A stretch of DNA of 64,000 bases from contig CASFPE010000018.1 in NCBI GenBank assembly GCA_949296575.1, forward strand, positions 1-64,000. Reading direction: 5' to 3'. Below the pieces are notes generated by a model that saw nothing but the letters and a program-made list of their open reading frames with translations, was not told the DNA's origin and ran no database searches. The DNA comes from an uncultured Bacteroides sp. GTDB lineage: Bacteria; Bacteroidota; Bacteroidia; Bacteroidales; Bacteroidaceae. Shown piece after piece: positions 32,419 to 41,748 of this stretch. Position 1 is the stretch's first letter. The number at the start of each line of letters is the position of its first letter. The translations under genes and the position numbers were made by a program.

Positions 32419-33321
32419 ATGAAACCTACATTGTTTGTGTTGGCTGCCGGCATGGGCAGCCGTTACGGTGGTTTGAAGCAGCTGGACGGGCTGGGACCCA
32501 ACGGCGAGACCATCATGGACTATTCTATTTTCGACGCCATGCGCGGCGGGTTCGGCAAGGTCGTGTTCGTCATCCGCAAGGACTTCGAGGACGGCTTCCG
32601 CGCCAAGATATTGAGCAAGTACGAGAACCACATACCGGTGGAACTGGTGTTCCAGGGCCTCGATGCCCTGCCTGAGGGGTTCGCCTGCCCGGAGGGGCGC
32701 ACGAAGCCGTGGGGGACGAACCACGCCGTGCTGATGGGCAAGGACGTGATACGCGAGCCGTTTGCCGTGATCAACGCCGACGACTTCTACGGGCGCGACA
32801 GCTTCGCGGTGATGGGGCGTTACCTTTCCGGCATGGAAGGGCGCGAGAATGACTACTGCATGGTGGGCTACCGCGTGTGCAACACCCTGTCGGAGAGTGG
32901 CGCCGTGGCGCGCGGCATTTGCGAGACCAACGCCGAGGGCTTCCTCGCCACGGTGGTGGAGCGCACGGAGGTGATGCGCGTGGACGGGCGCGTGTGCTAC
33001 AAGGACGAGCAGGGCCAGTGGGTGGCCGTGGCGGAGAACACGCCGGTGTCGATGAACATGTGGGGCTTCACGCCCGACTATTTCCGGCACTCGGAGGCGT
33101 ACTTCGCGGAGTTCCTGCGGGCGAACATGGGCAACCTGAAGGCCGAGTTCTTCATCCCCTTGATGGTGAACAAGCTGATTACCGAGGGGACGGCGCGGGT
33201 GAAGGTGCTGGACACGACGGCGAAGTGGTTCGGCGTGACGTATGCTGCCGACCGCCAAGGCGTGGTGGACAAGATACAGGCGCTGGTGGATGCGGGCGAA
33301 TACCCGTCGAAGCTGTTCTGA
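32419..33321 (+). CDS. sugar-phosphate nucleotidyltransferase-like protein
   Basis: 300 residues. The N-terminus has the nucleotidyltransferase signature LFVLAAGMGSRYGGLKQLDG (GxGxR with Lys), and FAVINADDFYG near residue 118 is the metal-binding Asp region. This is the form of UTP- or dTTP-dependent sugar-1-phosphate uridylyl/thymidylyltransferases. Members of this variant are usually annotated only as nucleotidyltransferase; the sugar cannot be told. GC-rich codon use resembles the genes to the right. It is a monocistronic gene ending at a bidirectional terminator. Confidence 0.85.
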   Translation: MKPTLFVLAAGMGSRYGGLKQLDGLGPNGETIMDYSIFDAMRGGFGKVVFVIRKDFEDGFRAKILSKYENHIPVELVFQGLDALPEGFACPEGRTKPWGTNHAVLMGKDVIREPFAVINADDFYGRDSFAVMGRYLSGMEGRENDYCMVGYRVCNTLSESGAVARGICETNAEGFLATVVERTEVMRVDGRVCYKDEQGQWVAVAENTPVSMNMWGFTPDYFRHSEAYFAEFLRANMGNLKAEFFIPLMVNKLITEGTARVKVLDTTAKWFGVTYAADRQGVVDKIQALVDAGEYPSKLF

Positions 33322-33343
33322 GGCAGCGCAGGCATGGATGCAG

Positions 33344-33377
33344 GAAGCCCGGTTCCCCTCCACGGGAGCCGGGCTTC
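33344..33377. terminator. bidirectional terminator
   Basis: GAAGCCCGG pairs with CCGGGCTTC, and TCCC with GGGA inside it, between the convergent nucleotidyltransferase and efflux genes. Confidence 0.9.
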
Positions 33378-33386
33378 TTCGCGTCC

Positions 33387-34565
33387 TTACAGTTCGTTCT
33401 TGAACAGGCGGCTGACGGCTTTCTGGTACTGGTTCTCCAGTTGGACGTACTCCAGTTCCGCCTGTATGCAGCTGTTCATCTGCGTGAGGTACTCCTCCGT
33501 GCTGATTTCCTCCTCCTCGAGGGCTTTCTCCAAGAGGCGGCTGTTCTCGCGGACGAGTTGCATGTCGTAGGCATTCATGGTGAGGCGGATGCTGGCCGCT
33601 TCGTGGTAGAGGGCGGTGACGGCTGCTTCGGCCTGCAAGCGGGCATTGTCTTCCCGCAGGCCGGCCGACAGGGCTTGTGCCTTGGCGGCCTTCACCTTGT
33701 GGCGGTTGCTGAACAGGGGGAGCGAGCCTCCGATGATGAAGCCGTTGAACTGTTCGCCCACGCCGGTGTTGCGGCGGTATCCCACCTCTATCGAGGGCAG
33801 CCAGCCGGACTTGTCGAGGGCCACTTGCTTGCGGGCGGCTTCGGCTTCGCTCTCCATGGCGGCGACCTGGAGTTCGGCGGCAAGCACGCGCTGCTTCACT
33901 TCTTCCAGCGTCCCTGGCTTCTCCACGGGGGGGTAGGCCGTGCCGTCCAGTTCCACCGGCTCGTCGCCGTTCATGGCCGACAGGCTTTGCAGGAGGTTGA
34001 GGCGCGCCGCATGGTTGGCTGCCAGGTCGGCACGAGCCTTCATCTGTTGCATCTGTGCGCTGTTGTACTCTATGATGTTGGCATCGCCCGTCTCCAAGCG
34101 TTCCTCGTAAAGCCCGGCCAGTTCCTCGGCGTTGTCCAATAGCAGTTCAAGCAATTCTTCCTGCCGGTTCAGGTGGATGATGTCCATGCACAGTTCTTTG
34201 GCTTGCAGCAGGATGTCGCGGCGCACGATGGCGTATTGCCGGTCGAGCGCCTGCGCCTTGAGGCCGTTCAGCTTGTTGCGCGTGCCGTAGAGAGTGGGGA
34301 AGTCGAATCCTTGCGATACCACCAATTCCCCCGTCTTGCCCAGTTCGCCGGGCTTCCCGTATTGGTAGGCGTAGCTCACGGACGGGTCGGGCAGGTTGTT
34401 GTCGGAGGCGTTGGCCAGCTTTTGTGCTTCTGCCAGATGGCTGCTGGCTTGCAGTTCCTTGTTGTTCGCTTCGATGCTCTCCAAGATGTCTTCGATGCTA
34501 TGCCTTTGTGCGGACAGGTTCATGCCTGCAGCCAGGCAGATAGTGAATATGAGTCCTTTCTTCAT
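33387..34565 (-). CDS. outer-membrane efflux protein (TolC/CusC type)
   Basis: 392 residues with signal peptide MKKGLIFTICLAAGMNLSAQ. It is helical with a two-fold internal repeat typical of the outer-membrane factor family: a first half with HLAEAQKLANASDNNLPDPS, and a second with LQVAAMESEAEAARKQVALD and PSIEVGYRRNTGVG. It forms the exit channel for the RND pump. Its ATG overlaps the pump stop by 4 bases (34562-34565), which shows tight coupling. It is the last gene of the efflux operon. Confidence 0.92.
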   Translation of the reverse strand: MKKGLIFTICLAAGMNLSAQRHSIEDILESIEANNKELQASSHLAEAQKLANASDNNLPDPSVSYAYQYGKPGELGKTGELVVSQGFDFPTLYGTRNKLNGLKAQALDRQYAIVRRDILLQAKELCMDIIHLNRQEELLELLLDNAEELAGLYEERLETGDANIIEYNSAQMQQMKARADLAANHAARLNLLQSLSAMNGDEPVELDGTAYPPVEKPGTLEEVKQRVLAAELQVAAMESEAEAARKQVALDKSGWLPSIEVGYRRNTGVGEQFNGFIIGGSLPLFSNRHKVKAAKAQALSAGLREDNARLQAEAAVTALYHEAASIRLTMNAYDMQLVRENSRLLEKALEEEEISTEEYLTQMNSCIQAELEYVQLENQYQKAVSRLFKNEL

Positions 34566-37500
34566 GATTGAGTTGGTTTAGAGGGGTTTGTTAATGTGTA
34601 AACAATAGGCACGATGAATCCGTTCAGCAGCGTGGAGGTCAGCAGCCCTCCCAGGATGACTTTGGCCATCGGGCTTTGTATCTCATTGCCGGGCAGCGAC
34701 CCTCCCATGGCGAGCGGGATAAGCGCCAAGGCCGACGACAATGCCGTCATCAGGATGGGGTTGAGCCGGTCCAGCGACCCTTGGATGATGCAGTCGTGCA
34801 GTGACAAGCCTTGCTCATGCAGCAGGTTGTAGTGCGACACGAGCAGCATCCCGTTGCGCGTGGCGATGCCGAACAGCGATATGAAGCCGATGATGGCGGG
34901 GATGCTGACCTCGCCCGTGGTGGCTGTTAGGGCAAACACTCCGCCGATGAGGGCCAGGGGAAGGTTCAGCAGGATGATGGCACTTTGCCTTGCATCGTGG
35001 AATTGCCCGTAAAGCAACAAGAAGATGACCACGATGGACATGAGGGAGGTGAGCAGCAGGATGCGCGACGCGCTTTGCTCGCTCTCGAACTGCCCTCCGT
35101 ATTCGATGTGGTATCCTTCCGGCAGGGTGATGCGCTGGGCAATGCGCGATTGTATGTCGTTCACTACGCTGCGGATGTCGCGCCCTTCCGTGTTGGCCGA
35201 AATGACAATCTTGCGTTTCACGTTCTCGCGGCTGATGGTGTTGGGACCCATTGTGGAAGTGATGTCGGCCACTTGGCAAAGAGGCACTTTCTGGTTTCCT
35301 GCGTCTATCATCAGTTCGTTGACTTTATTGATTTCGTCGCGGCAGTCGTCCTTGGCGCGTACCACGAGGTCGAAGGTCTTCCCGCTTTCATAGACTTGGG
35401 AGACCACCTCGCCTGCCAGATGCACTTGCACGAACTCCGCAAACTGCGGCAAAGATATGCCATATCTTGCAAGTATCTCCCTCTTGGGGGTGATTTTTAG
35501 CTGCGGGCGTTCGATTTGCTGTTCCACGTTCAGGTCGGCCACGCCTTCCACGTCCTGTATGCATTCCTTGATTTGGTTGCCCAAGGCGAACATGCGGTTC
35601 AGGTCGTTGCCGAACAGCTTGATGGCGATGTTGGCTTGTGTGCCTGACAGCATGGCATCGATGCGGTGGGAGATGGGTTGCCCGATTTCGACGTTCACGC
35701 CGTTCAGGATGGACAGCTTCTCGCGTACTTCAGCTGTCAGTTCCTCGCGTGAACGGCCGTCCAATTCGAACGGCGCCTCTATCTCGGAGACGTTCACGCC
35801 AAGGGCATGTTCGTCTAATTCGGCACGGCCCGTCTTGCGCACCACTGTCTTTATTTCTGGAATGGTGAGCAGCAGTTCCTCGGCCTGTTGCCCGATGCGG
35901 TCGGATTCGGGCAGGGAGATGCCGGGCAGGCTGCTGATGTTGATGGTGAACGAACCTTCATTGAACGGGGGCAGGAAGTTGCGTCCCAACGTGAAGAACA
36001 TCCCGGCAGCCACGGCGAACAGGGCTATCGTCCCGCCCAGGATGATGCGCTTGTGGTGCAGGGCATGTTCGAGGGCGATGCCGTACCACTTTTTCAGCCA
36101 TGTGGCAAGGAAAGCTTCCTTGGGCATCTTCGTGCTGTGCTTGTAGCCCAACAGGTAGCTGCAGAGCGCCGGGGTCAGCGTGAGCGCCACGATGGTGGAA
36201 GCGAACAGGGCTACGATGAACGCCACGCCCAAGGGCATGAGCATGCGCCCTTCCATGCCGGAGAGGAAGAACAGCGGCACGAAGCTCGCCACGATGATGA
36301 GGGTGGAGTTCAGGATGGGCATGCGCACCTCGCGGGAGGCATGGAACACGACATCGATGACTTTCTGCCTTTCCCCTTCGGGCTTTAGCCGGTTCTCGCG
36401 CAGATGTTTCCATACGTTCTCCACATCCACGATGGCATCGTCTACCAGCGAGCCGATGGCAATGGCTAAGCCGCCGAGGCTCATGGTGTTGATGGTAAGC
36501 CCCATGAGGTGAAGCACCAAGATGGCTATCACCATGGACAGGGGCAGGGTGACGAGGGAAATGACGGTGGTGCGCGTGTTGGCAAGGAAGAGGAACAACA
36601 CGATGACCCCGAAGATGGCGCCTTCATAGAGCGACTTTTGCACGTTGCCGATGGAGCTTTCGATGAAGCGGCTTTGGCGGAAAGCATCTGTGGATACGTG
36701 GACATCGGGCGGCAGGGTGGCTTGGAGTTCGGCCATGGTGGCATCAAGCTTCTCCGTCAGTTCCAAGGTGCTGGTGTCCGGCTGCTTGGTGACGGTGAGC
36801 AGCACGGCGGGCCGCCCTTTTTCGGATGCCGTGCCTAACTTGGGCTGGCGGGCGCCGATTTGCACGTCGGCAATGTCGCCCAAGCGGACGGGGACGGCGG
36901 CTGAGGTTTTCACCACAGCCTGTGCCAATGCTTCGGCCTGCGTGGTGGTCAACATGCCTCGCACGATGTATTCGTTGCCATATTCATAGATGACGCCTCC
37001 GTTCACATTCTGGTTCATCTGCCGGGTGGCGGCCATCACGTCGGCCAGTGCTACGCCGTAATGCTTCATGCGGGCAGGGTCTGTCAGTATCTGGTATTCT
37101 TTGACATCGCCGCCTAATACGGCTACCTGTGCTACGCCTCCCGTGGAAAGCAGGCGCGGGCGGATGGTCCAGTCGGCTATGGTGCGGAGGTCGAGCATGG
37201 AGGTGCTGTCGGCGGTGAGGCCGATAATCAGCACTTCGCCAAGGATGGACGACTGCGGGCCGAGGGTGGGCTTGCCGATGCCTTCCGGCAGGCTTTCGTT
37301 GACAGTGGCAAGTTTCTCGGAGACAATCTGCCGGGCAAGGTAGATGTCGGTGTTCCAGTCGAACTCCACCCAAACAACGGAGAAGCTGTGGGTGGACGAG
37401 GAACGGACGCGGCGCACGTGGGTCGCCCCGTTCACGGCAGTCTCGATAGGGAAGGTGACGAGTTGTTCCACTTCTTCGGCTGCCATGCCATTGGCTTCGG

Positions 37501-37651
37501 TCATGACGACGACGGTGGGCGCATTCAGGTCGGGGAACACGTCGACCTCGGTGTGGAGCGTGGCGTAGGTTCCCCCTATCATAAGCAGCACGGCGGCTAT
37601 CAGGATGAACAGCCGGTTGTGCAGGGAGAAATGTATGATTCTGTCTAACAT
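34562..37651 (-). CDS. heavy-metal efflux RND pump (CusA/CzcA family)
   Basis: 1029 residues, a full RND pump of the inner membrane: the first segment at residues 12-30, a periplasmic loop (30-330), segments II-VI (about 335-525), a second loop, and segments VIII-XII to the end. The heavy-metal class is shown by the start FPDLNAPTVVVMTEANGMAA, LPEGIGKPTLGPQSSILGEV (early periplasmic loop), and IAIGSLVDDAIVDVENVWKH with the proton-relay Asp pair in segment IV. The ion (Cu/Ag or Co/Zn/Cd) cannot be assigned. The adaptor gene is 12 bases upstream. Confidence 0.95.
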   Translation of the reverse strand: MLDRIIHFSLHNRLFILIAAVLLMIGGTYATLHTEVDVFPDLNAPTVVVMTEANGMAAEEVEQLVTFPIETAVNGATHVRRVRSSSTHSFSVVWVEFDWNTDIYLARQIVSEKLATVNESLPEGIGKPTLGPQSSILGEVLIIGLTADSTSMLDLRTIADWTIRPRLLSTGGVAQVAVLGGDVKEYQILTDPARMKHYGVALADVMAATRQMNQNVNGGVIYEYGNEYIVRGMLTTTQAEALAQAVVKTSAAVPVRLGDIADVQIGARQPKLGTASEKGRPAVLLTVTKQPDTSTLELTEKLDATMAELQATLPPDVHVSTDAFRQSRFIESSIGNVQKSLYEGAIFGVIVLFLFLANTRTTVISLVTLPLSMVIAILVLHLMGLTINTMSLGGLAIAIGSLVDDAIVDVENVWKHLRENRLKPEGERQKVIDVVFHASREVRMPILNSTLIIVASFVPLFFLSGMEGRMLMPLGVAFIVALFASTIVALTLTPALCSYLLGYKHSTKMPKEAFLATWLKKWYGIALEHALHHKRIILGGTIALFAVAAGMFFTLGRNFLPPFNEGSFTINISSLPGISLPESDRIGQQAEELLLTIPEIKTVVRKTGRAELDEHALGVNVSEIEAPFELDGRSREELTAEVREKLSILNGVNVEIGQPISHRIDAMLSGTQANIAIKLFGNDLNRMFALGNQIKECIQDVEGVADLNVEQQIERPQLKITPKREILARYGISLPQFAEFVQVHLAGEVVSQVYESGKTFDLVVRAKDDCRDEINKVNELMIDAGNQKVPLCQVADITSTMGPNTISRENVKRKIVISANTEGRDIRSVVNDIQSRIAQRITLPEGYHIEYGGQFESEQSASRILLLTSLMSIVVIFLLLYGQFHDARQSAIILLNLPLALIGGVFALTATTGEVSIPAIIGFISLFGIATRNGMLLVSHYNLLHEQGLSLHDCIIQGSLDRLNPILMTALSSALALIPLAMGGSLPGNEIQSPMAKVILGGLLTSTLLNGFIVPIVYTLTNPSKPTQS

Positions 37652-37663
37652 GTCCGTAGGGTT

Positions 37664-38806
37664 TTAATGTTCATGGGAATGGGCGGGGATGGCGGAGGAT
37701 GCGCCTGCCAGTTTCACTTGGTAAGCACCTTGGGTGACAATGCGGTCGCCGGGGTGCAGCCCTTGGAGTATGCGGGTCGCCACGCCGTCGGTGGAGCCGG
37801 GCTTGACTTCCTGTTTGCGGTAGCAGTCCTCATCGAGTTGGATGTACACGAAGTAGGCTCCCTGCTCCTCGATGATTGCGCTGCGCGGGACGGTGATGGC
37901 GTCTTCTTCTGTTTCGCCAAGCAGATAGACGGTGGCGTAGCTGCCGGGCAGGATGCCTTCGCGGTTGTCGAAAGCGAAGGTGACGGGGATGTAGAACGAT
38001 GTTTCCGCGCTGGCGGTTCGCCCGTAGGCAAGGCGTTGCCCTCCGAGGCTGTCGAGGCTATGCACGCGGTTGTCGTAGGGGGTTTCGAAGCGGGCGGAGG
38101 TGATGGCAGCCAGGCGCGGGTAGTGTTTGGCGGGGACATCGGCCCGCAGGTGCAGCCGCCGGGTGGAGGTGACGGTCATGAGCGGTTGCCCGGCGGCGGC
38201 GTAGTCGCCTTCGCGGACGAGGCATTGCTTGACGTACCCGTCGATGGGTGACGCCACGGCCTGCCCGTTGGCGGTGCTTCCGGCGGCGACGGATTGGTAA
38301 GCGATGCGGGCGTTCTCATACGCGGAACGGATGCTGTTGTATTCCTTCTGGGAGATGATTTGCCCGTCGAGGAGCTTTTGGGCGCGTTGGTAGTCTTGCA
38401 AGGCTGTTTCGTAGTCCACCTTGGCGCGTTGCGCCGGGTCGCCGCCCTCCATGCCTGTGGCGGAGAGCGTGGCCAATGTGGCGCCTTTGGCCACCGGCAT
38501 GCCTTCGGCCATGCGGGATGGGAAGGAAACGGTGCCTCCGATGGTGGCCGCCACGGTGGCTTCGCTGCCGGGCGCGGGGAGGATTTGCCCGCTGGCGCGG
38601 ATGACTTCGCGGAAGGGGCGGGGTTGCACTTCGCTGGTTCTCACGCCGGCAGCTTCGGCCTTGGCGTGGGGGAACACGATTTCGCCGGCGTGCGCTTCTG
38701 TGGCATGCGCGGCGGTTTCCCCGGCGTGTTGTTCCTCGTGGGGATGGTGGTGGCAGGCGGCCAGCAGGAGGGCTGCCGCTGCGGTCAGGATGATGTTTGC
38801 TTTCAT
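37664..38806 (-). CDS. RND periplasmic adaptor lipoprotein (CusB/CzcB type)
   Basis: 380 residues from MKANIILTAAAALLLAAC, a lipoprotein signal with Cys18; a start four codons earlier (38818) is also possible. A His-rich stretch follows directly (CHHHPHEEQHAGETAAHATE), suggesting metal binding. Then come the usual lipoyl/hairpin/beta-barrel domains: SGQILPAPGSEATVAATIGG, LLDGQIISQKEYNSIRSAYE, SPIDGYVKQCLVREGDYAAA. The C-terminus is His-rich (AIPAHSHEH). First gene of the efflux operon, with a leader of about 310 nt. Confidence 0.93.
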   Translation of the reverse strand: MKANIILTAAAALLLAACHHHPHEEQHAGETAAHATEAHAGEIVFPHAKAEAAGVRTSEVQPRPFREVIRASGQILPAPGSEATVAATIGGTVSFPSRMAEGMPVAKGATLATLSATGMEGGDPAQRAKVDYETALQDYQRAQKLLDGQIISQKEYNSIRSAYENARIAYQSVAAGSTANGQAVASPIDGYVKQCLVREGDYAAAGQPLMTVTSTRRLHLRADVPAKHYPRLAAITSARFETPYDNRVHSLDSLGGQRLAYGRTASAETSFYIPVTFAFDNREGILPGSYATVYLLGETEEDAITVPRSAIIEEQGAYFVYIQLDEDCYRKQEVKPGSTDGVATRILQGLHPGDRIVTQGAYQVKLAGASSAIPAHSHEH

Positions 38807-38957
38807 ATTCTGGTTCATTTCAGGTTTATGTCATTGTCAATTATGTAGCCGTATGGCTTTTTTGCCTTCGGGCGGAAGGCGTGGCTTCCTCCGTGCCGTG
38901 GGTGAAGCCGGGAGGGACGCTTCCTTCAAGCATCCCCCTTGGCATCCCTTTCCATGC

Positions 38958-39023
38958 GCCACAATCGTGGCATGCGTGTGCCACAGCCGTGGCGTGCATG
39001 TGCCACAGTTGTGGCGTGCGTTG
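38958..39023. repeat. array B: three 22-bp hairpin units in the efflux leader
   Basis: Each unit is a 14-nt palindrome, GCCACaatcGTGGC at 38958, GCCACagccGTGGC at 38980 and GCCACagttGTGGC at 39002, followed by an 8-nt spacer (ATGCGTGT, GTGCATGT, GTGCGTTG). Related GCATGGTGGC sequences trail to 39063. In the efflux-operon mRNA this gives three tandem hairpins. Confidence 0.8.
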
Positions 39024-39122
39024 CCCGTGCGCATGGTGGCATGTTATGCGCAGGCATGGTGGCCTGCTGTCCATAGGCATGGCATGGGAATCACCTCCCT
39101 TTGCTTCCTATGGAGATGGCGG

Positions 39123-39130
39123 CAAAGGTA
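39123..39130 (-). promoter_or_regulatory. -7 element of the metal-efflux operon
   Basis: TACCTTTG on the minus strand between the DUF6769-like gene and array B. The -33 element is poor, which may mean an activator is needed. Confidence 0.5.
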
Positions 39131-39170
39131 AGCGTTCCCTCGTGCAACCGGGTTGCGAAGGGGCAAGGGG

Positions 39171-39569
39171 TCAAAGGATGGCCGGCGGGGCGCGTGGGCT
39201 GCGGCAGGAGGCCGCAGCGGAGGGGTGCAGGCGTTCGCAGTAGGGCGGTGCCGGGGATTTTGGCGCGGCATGCGGGAGGCCGCCGGGCGTGGCAGCCGCT
39301 ATACCTGCCGGGTTGGCTTGCGCTTTTGTGCAAAGGCGCAGGCCATGGCCGGTGTTGCCCTTATAGCAATGGAACTTGGTGATGCAGGCTGTGTGGCAGG
39401 GGGCCTCCTCCTGCGGGCCGTTTTGGTGGGCAGGGAGGGAAGCATGCGCCTCGTGGTTCATGGCGAAGCATGCGGCGGCGCGATGGTGGTGGTGCGGCAA
39501 TGCGTTGGCCGCTACCATGGCGATGCATGCCACGAGGAAGATGAGGGTAATATGCCTTTTGCTGCGCAT
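39171..39569 (-). CDS. DUF6769-like small exported protein
   Basis: 132 residues starting MRSKRHITLIFLVACIAMVA, a signal or anchor sequence. A His cluster follows (NALPHHHHRAAACFAMNHEA) and then Cys-rich CHTACITKFHCYKG. The start and the PHHHH motif resemble small DUF6769 proteins encoded ahead of metal RND efflux genes in Bacteroides. The last 45 residues (Ala/Pro-rich, SAAASCRSPRAPPAIL) look unlike a normal C-terminus, so a frameshift is possible. A -7 element TATCTTTG is at 39590-39597. Probably a metal-binding accessory; inferred. Confidence 0.7.
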   Translation of the reverse strand: MRSKRHITLIFLVACIAMVAANALPHHHHRAAACFAMNHEAHASLPAHQNGPQEEAPCHTACITKFHCYKGNTGHGLRLCTKAQANPAGIAAATPGGLPHAAPKSPAPPYCERLHPSAAASCRSPRAPPAIL

Positions 39570-39639
39570 CTTGCTTGTTGGTTTGGGCGCAAAGATAGGG
39601 CAAAGCGCGGAGATACGGAAACTTTCGGGCGGGATAAAA

Positions 39640-39675
39640 GCAAGGGGCGCACGTGGAAAAGCATGCGCCCCTTGC
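39640..39675 (-). terminator. terminator of the M13 peptidase gene
   Basis: A perfect 12-bp stem GCAAGGGGCGCA/TGCGCCCCTTGC followed on the minus strand by four T. Confidence 0.85.
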
Positions 39676-39700
39676 AGGAATTGCCTTGGATGGCTGTGTT

Positions 39701-41737
39701 TTACCAGATGGACACCCTCTTGTCCTTGGGAATGTACATCGGGTCGGCCTCGGTGATGCCGAATGCGTCATACCATGCATCTATCTGCGGCAGGATGCCG
39801 TTGACGCGCCATTTGCCCAAAGAGTGGACGTCGATGTTGGTGAGGTAGAGGACATATTCGGGACGGGTGTTGTTGGCCCATACCCCGGCGTAGGCCAAGA
39901 AGAAGCGTTGTTCGGGCGTGAAGCCGTCCACCACGGGCAGCGGGTTGTCTTTTGTGGCGGCCTTGAAGGCTTGGTAGGCCACTTGGAGCCCTCCGTAGTC
40001 GGCAATGTTCTCGCCGAGGGTCATTTCCCCGTTGGCATGCACGCCGGGCGCTACTTCGATGTTGTTGAAGAAGTCCACCATGACTTGCGCACGTTGTTTG
40101 AAGCGTTCTGCATCGTCGGCAGTCCACCATTCGCGTAGGTTGCCGTCTTTGTCGTATTGGCGGCCTTGGTCGTCGAATCCGTGGGTCATCTCATGCCCGA
40201 TGACTACGCCGATAGCTCCGTAATTGAATGCGTCGTCGGCGTTCATGTCAAAGAACGGGGGTTGCAGGATGCCAGCGGGGAAGCATATCTCGTTGGTTGT
40301 CGGGTTGTAGTAGGCGTTGACGGTCTGGGGGGTCATCAGCCATTCGTCGCGGTCTACGGGTTTGCCTGCGCGCGCTGTCATGTCATCGTATGCCCATTGC
40401 GTGGCGCGTTCGATGTTCGCCCAGTAAGAATCGTCCTTTATTTCCAACGCGGAATAGTCTTTCCATTTGTCGGGGTAGCCGATTTTGACATGGAAGGTGG
40501 AGAGTTTCTCCAATGCGAGGGCTTTGGTGGAGTCGCTCATCCATTCCACGTTTTGGATGCGTTCGCCTAATGCGGTTTGCAGGTTCTTCACCAATGCCAC
40601 CATGCGTTCTTTGGCTGCTGCGGGGAAGTATTTCTCCACGTACATTTGGCCGATGGCTTCACCCAATACGCCGCTGACGGTGCCTACAGCGCGTTTCCAG
40701 CGGGGCTGCATTTCTTGCGTGCCTGACATGGTGCGGCTGTAGAAGTCGAAGTTCTGTTCGTTGAGGTCGTCGCTCAGGCAGGATGCTGCGCTGTCAATGA
40801 GTTTCCATTGCAGATAGAGTGCTTGGTCGGCTACCGGCAAGGTGTCCAGTTCTTTGGCGGATGCGGCCAGCGCGTCGGGTTGCCCGATGATGATTTCCTT
40901 CACGTCTTTCAGCCCAAATCCGGCAAGATAGGCATCCCAGTTGAATGTGGGGTATTTTGTGCGGATTTCATCCATGCTCATCTTGTTGTAGTTGAGTTGG
41001 GGGTTGCGGAGGTCTTCTTTTTTGCGGAAAGCTTTGGCAAGGCGTGTTTCCACGTCCATGACGATGGTTACGGCTTTTTGTGCGATGGCCTTGTCATATC
41101 CTGCCAGTTGGAACATTTTCTGTACATGCGCTTTGAATGCTTCGCGTATCCGGGTGCTGTTTTCGTCTTTCTCCAAATAGTAATCGCGGTTGCCCATTGA
41201 CAGTCCGGCTTGTCCGATTTGCACGGCGTTCATGCTGCTGTTTTTCTCGTCGGCTCCCACGTAGAGTGCCAAGTAGCTGCCTATGCCACGGCGGGCCAAG
41301 CTGGATATAAGTGCATAGACATCTTTTTTGTCTTTGAGTGCGGCGATTTCCTCTAACTCGGCCTTGATGGGCATCACGCCTTCTTGGTTCAGTTTCACAC
41401 TGTCCATGGCGATGCGGTAGAGGTCGCTCACTTTTTGGCCTACGCTTCCTTGGGGATGTTGTTCGGTGGAGAGGCTTTCAATGAGTTCCTGCATCTGTTT
41501 GCGGTTGGTTTCGCTGAGGATGGTGAATGAGCCGTAGAGGGGATATTCCTCTGGTATCGGGTGGTTGGCCATCCATCCTCCGCAAGCGTATTGGTAGAAA
41601 TTGGTACCAGGCAGTGCCGTGGTGTCGAGGTTGGCAAGGTCGATGCCTGTAGTTTGCGGCATCTCTTTTTTGCTGTTGCAGCCTGTTGAGGCAGCCAATG
41701 CAAGCGCCATGATAGGCAAATAATACTTCATCTTCAT
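39701..41737 (-). CDS. M13-family zinc metallopeptidase (neprilysin-like, PepO)
   Basis: 678 residues, normal for the family. N-terminal lipoprotein-like signal (YYLPIMALALAASTGCNSKK) suggests anchoring on the envelope. The C-terminal third has VNAYYNPTTNEICFPAGIL, the zinc motif IGHEMTHGFD (HExxH) and ENIADYGGLQVAYQAF with the third zinc ligand. It degrades short peptides. Two Met codons start the frame (MKMKYYLP). The ABC-F gene ends 11 bases upstream, so read-through from it is likely. Confidence 0.95.
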   Translation of the reverse strand: MKMKYYLPIMALALAASTGCNSKKEMPQTTGIDLANLDTTALPGTNFYQYACGGWMANHPIPEEYPLYGSFTILSETNRKQMQELIESLSTEQHPQGSVGQKVSDLYRIAMDSVKLNQEGVMPIKAELEEIAALKDKKDVYALISSLARRGIGSYLALYVGADEKNSSMNAVQIGQAGLSMGNRDYYLEKDENSTRIREAFKAHVQKMFQLAGYDKAIAQKAVTIVMDVETRLAKAFRKKEDLRNPQLNYNKMSMDEIRTKYPTFNWDAYLAGFGLKDVKEIIIGQPDALAASAKELDTLPVADQALYLQWKLIDSAASCLSDDLNEQNFDFYSRTMSGTQEMQPRWKRAVGTVSGVLGEAIGQMYVEKYFPAAAKERMVALVKNLQTALGERIQNVEWMSDSTKALALEKLSTFHVKIGYPDKWKDYSALEIKDDSYWANIERATQWAYDDMTARAGKPVDRDEWLMTPQTVNAYYNPTTNEICFPAGILQPPFFDMNADDAFNYGAIGVVIGHEMTHGFDDQGRQYDKDGNLREWWTADDAERFKQRAQVMVDFFNNIEVAPGVHANGEMTLGENIADYGGLQVAYQAFKAATKDNPLPVVDGFTPEQRFFLAYAGVWANNTRPEYVLYLTNIDVHSLGKWRVNGILPQIDAWYDAFGITEADPMYIPKDKRVSIW

Positions 41738-41748
41738 ATAAACTGTAT

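Noticed and set aside
39153-39848. 231-codon plus-strand frame between the efflux operon and the M13 gene
   Set aside because: Runs through a terminator, a promoter and the convergent DUF6769-like gene; composition is Gly/Arg/Ala-rich as expected of a GC-rich shadow.
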